Source: F1-20-MAGs119 sp040401695 (lineage in GTDB: Bacteria > Actinomycetota > Acidimicrobiia > Acidimicrobiales > Ilumatobacteraceae). Taken from it: a stretch of 11,070 nucleotides of DNA. Of this stretch, positions 6,151-11,070 are shown piece by piece. The DNA lies in the NCBI GenBank assembly GCA_040401695.1, contig JBBANY010000076.1, positions 1-11,070 of the forward strand, given 5' to 3'. Position 1 is the first letter of the stretch; the number at the start of each line of letters is the position of its first letter. The notes below the pieces were generated by a model. The model was not told where the DNA came from and ran no database searches. It saw nothing but the letters and a program-made list of their open reading frames with translations. Both the position numbers and the translations under genes were made by a program.

Positions 6151-6288
6151 ATGATCGCTGCAAACCCTTGGCACTGGTGGATCGGTGTCGTCCTCGCCAT
6201 CGCATCCGGCGGAGCACTCATCGGAGTCATTGCCGGCTACGTGCAGAAGGTCAGCGCGACGCGCTACCCGGGGCGCCGCAAGCGCTAA
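6151..6288 (+). CDS. 45-residue single-span membrane protein
   Basis: This short gene fills what would otherwise be an unexplained gap between the MarR gene and tilS. It reads MIAANPWHWWIGVVLAIASG and continues through GALIGVIAGY to a basic tail ending in RYPGRRKR. Residues 8-31 form one glycine- and alanine-rich transmembrane helix preceded by an aromatic belt (Trp7, Trp9, Trp10). The seven Lys/Arg residues after position 32 predict an outside N-terminus and a cytoplasmic tail by the positive-inside rule. Support for it being real: a -10 hexamer is correctly placed before its ATG, and its TAA (6286-6288) directly abuts the tilS ATG at 6289, as in a translationally coupled pair. I do not recognise a family. 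A role as a small anchor or membrane-partner peptide is only a guess. Confidence 0.7.
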   Translation: MIAANPWHWWIGVVLAIASGGALIGVIAGYVQKVSATRYPGRRKR

Positions 6289-7161
6289 ATGACGCTCGGC
6301 GTTCGCGAGACTGATTACGTCCGCGACCTTCTTTCCCGGTCCAACTTTCCCGTCGCTGGTCCCGTCGCCTGTGCGGTGTCGGGTGGCCCCGACTCGATGG
6401 CGCTGCTCGTCCTTGCGGCTGCCGCCGGGCTGACACCGACCGCGCACCACGTCGACCACGGCCTGCGACCGAGTTCGGCGGCCGAAGCCGACCTGGTTGC
6501 TGAGGTCTGCGATCGTGTCGGTGCGGATTTCGTCGCTCACCGCGTTGCTCTCGACGATGGACCCAACCTCGAGGCCCGGGCCCGTGCGGCACGCCTCGCA
6601 GCCCTTCCATCGGACGTCCTCACCGGTCACACCGCCGATGACCAAGCGGAAACGGTACTTCTCAACCTGGTGCGTGGGGCGGGAATCGACGGCATCGCCG
6701 GCATGCGCCGCTCTCCCCAAAAACCGCTCCTCTCGCTGCGGCGTACCGAAACCCACGAACTGTGTCGACTCTGTGGCATCACAGTCGCGATCGATGAATC
6801 GAACGCCGATCCACGATTCCGCCGCAATCGCGTGCGACACGAACTCATCCCACTCCTTCATGACATCGCACAGCGCGACGTGTCCGCACTTCTCGCACGC
6901 GAGGCCGACCTCATCGCCGATGACGAGCGCTTCCTCACCGATCTTGCCGCCGCGCTCGATGTCCACGATGCACGGGCGCTTGCGAGTGCCCCGCTACCGC
7001 TCGCGCGGCGAGCGGTGCGCCGGTGGCTCTCCGACCCCTATCCCCCCGATTCTGCAACGGTCGAACGCGTCCTGGAAGTGGCGCGCGGGGTACATCCGGG
7101 CTGTGACGTCGGTCGCGGGCGACGGGTCATCCGCAGCCATCAACGTCTAGAGTTGAGGTAA
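6289..7161 (+). CDS. tilS: tRNA(Ile)-lysidine synthetase
   Basis: TilS uses ATP and lysine to convert C34 of the CAU-anticodon tRNA(Ile2) to lysidine. This changes both its decoding (to AUA) and its charging (to isoleucine), and it is essential in most bacteria. The 290-residue protein has the N-type ATP-pyrophosphatase P-loop SGGPDS (31-36) and the conserved HHVDHGLR (53-60). It also has GHTADDQAETVLLNLVRG (113-130) and the family signature NADPRFRRNRVRHELIPLL (172-190). The region after about 215 is short compared with E. coli TilS (about 430 residues), as is usual in actinobacteria. The ATG directly follows the stop of the small membrane protein gene and the TAA overlaps the next ATG by one base (TAATG). 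Many actinobacteria have hpt and ftsH next to tilS; neither is here. Confidence 0.95.
   Translation: MTLGVRETDYVRDLLSRSNFPVAGPVACAVSGGPDSMALLVLAAAAGLTPTAHHVDHGLRPSSAAEADLVAEVCDRVGADFVAHRVALDDGPNLEARARAARLAALPSDVLTGHTADDQAETVLLNLVRGAGIDGIAGMRRSPQKPLLSLRRTETHELCRLCGITVAIDESNADPRFRRNRVRHELIPLLHDIAQRDVSALLAREADLIADDERFLTDLAAALDVHDARALASAPLPLARRAVRRWLSDPYPPDSATVERVLEVARGVHPGCDVGRGRRVIRSHQRLELR
7148..7153 (+). promoter_or_regulatory. Internal -10 hexamer (TAGAGT) inside the end of tilS
   Basis: TAGAGT ends 7 bases before the ATG at 7161. The 11 bases TAGAGTTGAGG (7148-7158) match the MarR promoter (TAGCGTTGAGG, 5600-5610) at ten positions. GAGG at 7155-7158 is only two bases from the ATG, too close for a normal Shine-Dalgarno. 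The site could start a second, leaderless transcript for the four downstream genes. Because it lies in coding sequence, translational coupling from tilS is an alternative. Confidence 0.45.
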
Positions 7162-7670
7162 TGCCACCGAAACTGCGCGGCAAGTGGGCTCTGGGAATTC
7201 AACCCCGGAACTTCACTTGGATCATCAAGGACCGTCTCGCCATCTGCGAGCGGCCGGGTGGATACGGCGTCAACCACCGTCGCGTGCGGCGACAGGAAGA
7301 AATCATCTGGTTGCGCGAGAACAACTTCGCGAAGGTCGTGTCGATCATCGGCGCCCCCCACAACCTGCACAACTACGACGAACTGAACATGCCCTACATC
7401 CACCGTCCGCTGACGGGGGCCGACGACATCGACGCCTGGCTGCGCTCGTTCTACGCCGAACTGCACCAGCTCTTGTCGGGCGACGCAAAGATCCTGGTGC
7501 ATGCCGAAGAAGTCGGCGATCGCATCGTCGGCATCATGGGCGGCTACATCCGCTGGAGCGGCCTCATCGACGATGCATCCGGTGCGATCACGATCACCGA
7601 ACGCATCGCCGGCCGGCAACTCGACCCGTTTGCACGCGAATTGATCCTGCGCGTCCACGAACTGCGGTGA
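7161..7670 (+). CDS. Dual-specificity-phosphatase-like protein, probable pseudophosphatase
   Basis: This 169-residue protein has the fold pattern of a small dual-specificity/tyrosine phosphatase. RPGGYGVNHRRVRRQEEIIW (31-50) leads into the strand FAKVVSIIG (56-64) and a loop MPYIHRPL (77-84) where the general-acid loop should be. The P-loop strand KILVH (110-114) follows, then AEEVGDR, then a helix IVGIMGGYI (122-130). The active-site signature HCxxxxxR appears as His114-Ala115-x5-Arg121, so the nucleophilic cysteine is Ala and the following Ser/Thr is Ile. Without Cys it should not hydrolyse phosphoester bonds by the family mechanism, though the Arg could still bind phosphate. No cysteine other than Cys29 is present. 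The ATG overlaps the tilS stop (TAATG). My recollection is that similar Cys-less proteins occur in other actinobacteria, which I cannot verify here. Assignment rests on motif spacing; a different small alpha/beta fold is possible. Confidence 0.65.
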   Translation: MPPKLRGKWALGIQPRNFTWIIKDRLAICERPGGYGVNHRRVRRQEEIIWLRENNFAKVVSIIGAPHNLHNYDELNMPYIHRPLTGADDIDAWLRSFYAELHQLLSGDAKILVHAEEVGDRIVGIMGGYIRWSGLIDDASGAITITERIAGRQLDPFARELILRVHELR

Positions 7671-7677
7671 ACAACTC

Positions 7678-8646
7678 ATGACCCAAAAAGTTCTCGTCAC
7701 CGGCTGCGGCGGCGAACTCGGGTCGCTCGCAACGGCAATGCTCGAGGAAGAATCCTGGGTCGGCCAGATTCTCGGCGTCGACGCTGATCCTCCGCGACGG
7801 CGCCTCCGGCGCACCGATTTCCGTCGTATCGCTCTGAATCGCACGGCCGCCGTGTCGCAAATCATCCTCGACTTCGACCCGCACGTGATCGTGCACCTCG
7901 GAGTGTGGGAACCGAATGCCCGCCTCTCACCCGATGAAGCCGAGCGCACCACTTCCGACGTGGGCCGCGCGGTGTTCGATGCCGCGCATCAAGCACCGTC
8001 TCTCGAGGCCGTCGTCGTTCGTTCCGGCCTCGAGGTGTACGGAACCCGCAGCCATGCACCGCTGACGCCAACCGACACCACGACACCGGCGCCGGCATCG
8101 CGCTTCGGTCGCATGCTGCAGTTCCTCGAGCGACAAGCCGCCGACCTTCGTGCCGCACGCGGGGTGGCTGTCGCAAATCTGCGTCTTGCATCCGTGCTCG
8201 GCGCACACGTACCGAGTCCTCTCGGTCGGTTGTTGCGTCTGCCGGCCGTGCCCTTCCTCCTGCCGTCGGATCCACCCTTCACGGTGATCGAAGACCACGA
8301 TGCCGCGCTCGCCTTCCGGCTCGCCGCAAGTCATCGGTTTGACGGGGCGATCAACGTCGCAGCCGACGACACGACAACCGCGCGTCGCGCCGCTCTGCAG
8401 GGCCGACGAATCCCGGTTCCCGTCGTCGGGCCCGGCTGGTGGGTGACCGAGAAGATCGCCAACCTCGCTGGTGCGCCCGTTCCCGATCACGTGATCGAGA
8501 TGCTGCGCCACGGTCGGCTCGCACACGCAAGCGACAACGCCCACCTCATCAGGTTCGCTCCGCGCCACTCCACCCAGGAAGTGATCGAACGCCTCTACGA
8601 ATGGCCGAGCGTGGTGCGCGTTCCTGCCGCGGTGCAGGTGGCCTGA
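7678..8646 (+). CDS. NAD-dependent epimerase/dehydratase-like extended SDR, catalytic residues missing
   Basis: This 322-residue protein has an intact extended-SDR dinucleotide-binding end: VLVTGCGGELG (5-15) gives GxxGxxG and VDAD (34-37) gives the acidic residue after the second strand. PHVIVHLGVWEP (68-79) matches the usual 'dvViHlAa' strand. The catalytic segment is altered: in homologous epimerases P.s.YG.sK..aE carries Tyr and Lys, but here it reads PASRFGRMLQFLE (139-151), with Phe143 at the Tyr position and Leu147 at the Lys position. Ser116 (RSGLEVYG) is kept. It probably binds NAD(P) without normal oxidoreductase chemistry and may be a sensor or scaffold. The ATG lies 7 bases after the pseudophosphatase stop, with GGTGA at 7665-7669 as a weak ribosome site, and the stop overlaps the next gene as TGATG. 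It could also be a decarboxylase or reductase with a shifted active site. Confidence 0.8.
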   Translation: MTQKVLVTGCGGELGSLATAMLEEESWVGQILGVDADPPRRRLRRTDFRRIALNRTAAVSQIILDFDPHVIVHLGVWEPNARLSPDEAERTTSDVGRAVFDAAHQAPSLEAVVVRSGLEVYGTRSHAPLTPTDTTTPAPASRFGRMLQFLERQAADLRAARGVAVANLRLASVLGAHVPSPLGRLLRLPAVPFLLPSDPPFTVIEDHDAALAFRLAASHRFDGAINVAADDTTTARRAALQGRRIPVPVVGPGWWVTEKIANLAGAPVPDHVIEMLRHGRLAHASDNAHLIRFAPRHSTQEVIERLYEWPSVVRVPAAVQVA

Positions 8647-9485
8647 TGTCGTACGCGAAGATGCGCGACGGCGTACGGATTCACTACCAGGCTGCCGGTC
8701 GTCCGGGGGCACCGCCGGTGCTGATGATCCAGGGGCTCGGCGCCGATCTGCACGGTTGGGACATGCAACGTTTGGCGCTTGCACCGCTGTACCGCATCAT
8801 CGCGCCCGACAACCGTGGCGTCGGACGCTCGGACCGTCCCGATGTTCCGTTCTCGCTCGAAGACATGGCCGACGATGCGATGCAGGTTCTCGATGCCGAG
8901 GGCGTCGACACCGCCCATGTCGTTGGTGCATCGATGGGTGGTGCCATCGCGCAGATCATCGCCGTCAAATACCCGCACCGCACAAGGTCACTCACCCTCG
9001 CATGCACGTCGGGCACGAACCCCGAATGGCGCCGTGAACTTCTCGGCAAGTGGTCCCATCTCGCCACGACAAAAGGCATGAGCGCCCTCGGCCGCGAGGC
9101 CGCGCGCTGGGTCATCGGTCCGCGATCCTTGCGCCGTCTCTGGCCCGCCTTCGGCTGGCTCGGGCCGTTCGCTCTCGGCCGACCGGGCACCGACTTTCAG
9201 GCTCAGGTCAACGCGATTCTCTCCAGCACCGAACAACTCGAGCACCTGAACGAGGCCGTCACGTCGATCCGCGTTCCGACGCTCGTCATCGTCGGAAACC
9301 AGGACATCCTGACCCCGCGCGGGGACAGTGAGTTGCTTGCCGAGAAGATCCCCACCGCCGAGTTGGTGGTGATCTCCGGTGCCGCGCACGGTTTCATGGT
9401 CGAGCACGCATCGACGTTCAACAAAGAGTTGATCGGTTTTCTCCGCCGCGCGGAGAAGGCATACCGACGCAGTTTTGCCGCGTGA
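8646..9485 (+). CDS. Alpha/beta hydrolase (AB hydrolase-1 fold)
   Basis: This 279-residue protein is a standard alpha/beta hydrolase of the haloperoxidase/3-oxoadipate enol-lactonase/esterase type. PPVLMIQGLGADLHGWD (23-39) supplies the oxyanion region and DNRGVGRSD (55-63) is the usual DxRGxGxS loop. The nucleophile elbow is GASMGG (94-99) with Ser96. Asp220 (VGNQDILTP) and His248 (GAAHGFMVEH) complete the triad, so the enzyme should be active. A lid-like insertion covers about 130-205. No signal peptide is present, so it is cytoplasmic. The start at 8646 was chosen because it gives the TGATG overlap with the preceding stop and begins right at the conserved strand; the upstream open frame to 8439 is out-of-frame shadow coding. 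The substrate cannot be assigned from sequence. Tight coupling to both neighbours suggests a shared pathway. Confidence 0.88.
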   Translation: MSYAKMRDGVRIHYQAAGRPGAPPVLMIQGLGADLHGWDMQRLALAPLYRIIAPDNRGVGRSDRPDVPFSLEDMADDAMQVLDAEGVDTAHVVGASMGGAIAQIIAVKYPHRTRSLTLACTSGTNPEWRRELLGKWSHLATTKGMSALGREAARWVIGPRSLRRLWPAFGWLGPFALGRPGTDFQAQVNAILSSTEQLEHLNEAVTSIRVPTLVIVGNQDILTPRGDSELLAEKIPTAELVVISGAAHGFMVEHASTFNKELIGFLRRAEKAYRRSFAA

Positions 9486-10435
9486 TGAAGATCACCATCG
9501 TTGGTGCGGGTCTTTCAGGGCTGATCGCCGCGCGCGATCTTGCATCGCGGGGCCACACGGTCGTGGTCGTCGACAAGGGTCGCGGCGTCGGCGGGAGACT
9601 CGCCACGCGTCGCATCGGTGACGCGGTCTTCGATCACGGCGCACAGTTCTTCACCGTCCGTGACCCGCGCTTCCAGGCGATCGTCGACGAATGGCTCGAC
9701 GGGGGCGTGGTACGGGTGTGGTGTCATGGTTTCGGCACCGAGCAGGACGGCTTTCCGCGCTACGTCGGCACGGCGGGGATGACATCCATCGCCAAACATC
9801 TCGCAACCGGCCTCGATGTGCGCACGTCGTCTCTCGTCTTTTCGGTGCTACCTGGTGCAAATGGCGGATGGACGATCACCCTCGACACCGGCGAAGCCTT
9901 CGATTCGGATGCCGTGATTCTCACCGCACCGATTCCGCAGAGTTTCGGTTTCGCATTCACCGGTGGCGTCGAATTTCCCGAGGAATTGCGCACGATCGAC
10001 TACGACCGAACCCTCGGCCTGCTCGTCGCGCTCGACGGTCCCTGTGCGATTCCCTCACCCGGTGCGTTGCAGAATCCCGACGACGTGTTCTCATTCGTCG
10101 GCGACAATCAGGCAAAGGGCATTTCGCCGGTTCCGGCCGTCACGTTCCATGCGAACCCACGTTGGAGTGCGGAGCACTGGGACACACCGCACGACGAAGC
10201 CGAACGATTGCTCCGTGACGCAGCGGTCGAATATCTCGGTGGGGCCTCGATCATCGCATCGAACTTCAAACGTTGGCGCTTTGCGACACCACAACGGAAC
10301 TGGCCCGATCGGTTCTGGTCGAACGACACGGGCAACATGATCGTTGCTGGTGATGCATTTGCGGGGCCGCGCGTCGAAGGTGCGGCGTTGAGTGGTCTTG
10401 CGGCAGCAGCCGCGCTGATCTCAGCGAACGACTGA
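9485..10435 (+). CDS. Renalase-like FAD-dependent NAD(P)-binding oxidoreductase
   Basis: This 316-residue flavoprotein resembles bacterial renalases. Characterised renalases use FAD and O2 to oxidise mis-reduced 2- and 6-dihydro-NAD(P) back to NAD(P)+, a metabolite-repair role; whether this protein does so is inference. It has the Rossmann motif IVGAGLSGL (5-13) and Asp30 at the end of the second strand, then KGRGVGGRLATRR (31-43), a renalase/amine-oxidase hallmark. FDHGAQFFTVRD (49-60) is also characteristic, and the C-terminal FAD motif is IVAGDAFAGPRVEGAALSG. The ATG at 9485 is preferred over a GTG three bases earlier because it forms a TGATG overlap with the hydrolase stop, as the gene before does. 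The stop lies 15 bases inside the 3' end of the convergent polyprenyl synthase gene. A generic NAD(P)/FAD-dependent amine oxidoreductase is the main alternative. Confidence 0.88.
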   Translation: MKITIVGAGLSGLIAARDLASRGHTVVVVDKGRGVGGRLATRRIGDAVFDHGAQFFTVRDPRFQAIVDEWLDGGVVRVWCHGFGTEQDGFPRYVGTAGMTSIAKHLATGLDVRTSSLVFSVLPGANGGWTITLDTGEAFDSDAVILTAPIPQSFGFAFTGGVEFPEELRTIDYDRTLGLLVALDGPCAIPSPGALQNPDDVFSFVGDNQAKGISPVPAVTFHANPRWSAEHWDTPHDEAERLLRDAAVEYLGGASIIASNFKRWRFATPQRNWPDRFWSNDTGNMIVAGDAFAGPRVEGAALSGLAAAAALISAND

Positions 10436-11070
10436 CGACAGCAGCGCGTCGGTTGCACCACGCAGAGCAGCTGTTGCCGGCGTCTGGGGCAGGGCATCAC
10501 ACGCCGCCTCGGCGCGGTCAACGAACTCGCGAGCAGTGGCGATGGCTTGACGCACACCGTCGCCCGAACGAACGATCTCGAGTGCCCGGCGCTGCTTGCG
10601 ACGCCGCAGCGGACGGCCGAGCATGGCGCGCAACTCATCGGCCGCAGCGCCACCCGAACCAAGGGTGTGCATCACGGGCAACGTGTAGACACCTTCGACC
10701 ATGTCGTGACCCGCGGGCTTTCCCAACTCGGCATCGGTGGCGGTGACGTCGAGAATGTCGTCGACGATCTGGAAGACCATCCCGTAAGCCGTGCCGTAGG
10801 TGGTCAGATGGTCGACCGTGGTGCGATCAAGACCCGCGACGATGCCTCCGATGCGTGCCGCGGTGCTGTACAACGACGCCGTCTTGCCCTCGATGCTCGA
10901 GAGATACGAGTCGAGCGGACGTTCCGGCTTGTAGGTGAAGCGCAGCTCCTCGATCTGTCCTTCACAGAGTTGGCCGATCGTGCGTGCAAGAAGACCCGCG
11001 ACTTCGGTTCCGAGCGATGCGGCGATCTCCGATGCGCGGGCCAGCAAAAAGTCGCCCGCAAGAATTGCCT
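10421..11070 (-). CDS. Polyprenyl diphosphate synthase, C-terminal part
   Basis: The gene runs off the right edge; about 216 codons and the stop are present. It is a trans-prenyltransferase that condenses isopentenyl diphosphate onto an allylic diphosphate, probably making the side chain of menaquinone or another long prenyl product. The visible chain starts AILAGDFLLARASEIA, the helix after the first Asp-rich motif, so that motif is outside the window. The second Asp-rich motif, VDDILDV, is intact and followed by GKPAGHDMVEGVYTLPVMH, the conserved GK..g.D..eGk.TLP stretch. Substrate-binding Lys (EGKTASLY) and the FQIVDD segment are also conserved. No start codon is claimed, because reading continues in frame to the window edge. 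The 15-base 3' overlap with the renalase-like gene means the two transcripts are antisense to each other at their ends. Confidence 0.93.
   Translation of the reverse strand, partial: AILAGDFLLARASEIAASLGTEVAGLLARTIGQLCEGQIEELRFTYKPERPLDSYLSSIEGKTASLYSTAARIGGIVAGLDRTTVDHLTTYGTAYGMVFQIVDDILDVTATDAELGKPAGHDMVEGVYTLPVMHTLGSGGAAADELRAMLGRPLRRRKQRRALEIVRSGDGVRQAIATAREFVDRAEAACDALPQTPATAALRGATDALLSSVVR

Noticed and set aside
6118..6966. A 282-codon open frame antisense to tilS
   Set aside because: tilS motifs on the other strand are unmistakable, and the antisense product has no motif and an atypical composition.
7161..7670. Hypoxanthine phosphoribosyltransferase (hpt), the usual neighbour of tilS
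   Set aside because: There is no PRPP-binding motif (a run of acidic residues followed by DTGxT). The sequence instead follows a phosphatase pattern.
8439..8645. Upstream extension of the alpha/beta hydrolase
   Set aside because: It overlaps the SDR coding region in another frame and is Arg-rich; ATG at 8646 gives the expected conserved start and gene overlap.
9482..9484. GTG start for the renalase-like gene
   Set aside because: The adjacent ATG at 9485 forms the same TGATG overlap seen at the previous junction and begins right at the Rossmann strand.
11045..11047. TTG start for the polyprenyl synthase
   Set aside because: The frame continues upstream to the window edge with conserved family sequence (AILAGDFLLA), so the gene is truncated by the window and does not start here.
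1..11070. CRISPR arrays, transposons, toxin-antitoxin or defence systems
   Set aside because: No repeated spacer pattern, transposase, terminal repeats or defence-type domain was seen in any convincing gene.

Overview
The window is a GC-rich, densely packed stretch of bacterial chromosome that looks actinobacterial. The grounds are the strong G/C preference at third codon positions, TAnnnT -10 hexamers placed for leaderless transcription, a tilS locus, and protein families common in high-GC Gram-positives. A member of the Acidimicrobiia is my best guess, but it is inference. There are no tRNA or rRNA genes, no CRISPR array, no insertion sequence and no sign of phage. Coding density is about 97 percent, and the longest gap between genes is under 100 bases.

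Left part (1-4328). The 3' end of a probable FAD-dependent oxidoreductase is followed after 10 bases by a D-aminoacylase-like amidohydrolase. A classical short-chain dehydrogenase faces it on the minus strand. That dehydrogenase diverges from an alpha/beta hydrolase of the PAF-acetylhydrolase type across only 23 bases, which hold two -10 hexamers sharing one TA step. A carboxymuconolactone decarboxylase/AhpD-like protein with a CxxC motif follows behind its own well-formed promoter.

Middle (4329-6134). A secreted protein of unknown function, with a signal peptide and eight cysteines in the mature chain, is read from the minus strand. It is divergent from a MarR-type regulator. The secreted gene has a textbook Shine-Dalgarno sequence. 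The regulator has instead a -10 hexamer seven bases before its ATG, overlapped by a perfect 8-base palindrome.

Right part (6135-11070). Six tightly linked plus-strand genes form a probable operon: a 45-residue single-span membrane protein, tRNA(Ile)-lysidine synthetase (tilS), a dual-specificity-phosphatase-like protein whose catalytic Cys is Ala, an extended SDR protein lacking its Tyr and Lys, an alpha/beta hydrolase, and a renalase-like flavoprotein. Gene junctions are 0 bases, TAATG, 7 bases, TGATG and TGATG. The operon runs convergently, with a 15-base overlap, into a truncated polyprenyl diphosphate synthase gene on the minus strand.

The most unusual observations are: (1) a repeated TAnnnT-6/7 nt-ATG arrangement in front of seven genes, implying leaderless mRNAs; (2) a compact bidirectional promoter at 2701-2723; and (3) two adjacent proteins in the tilS operon, a pseudophosphatase and a degenerate SDR, that both lack their catalytic residues and may be binding or regulatory proteins. 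I found no defence or mobile system.
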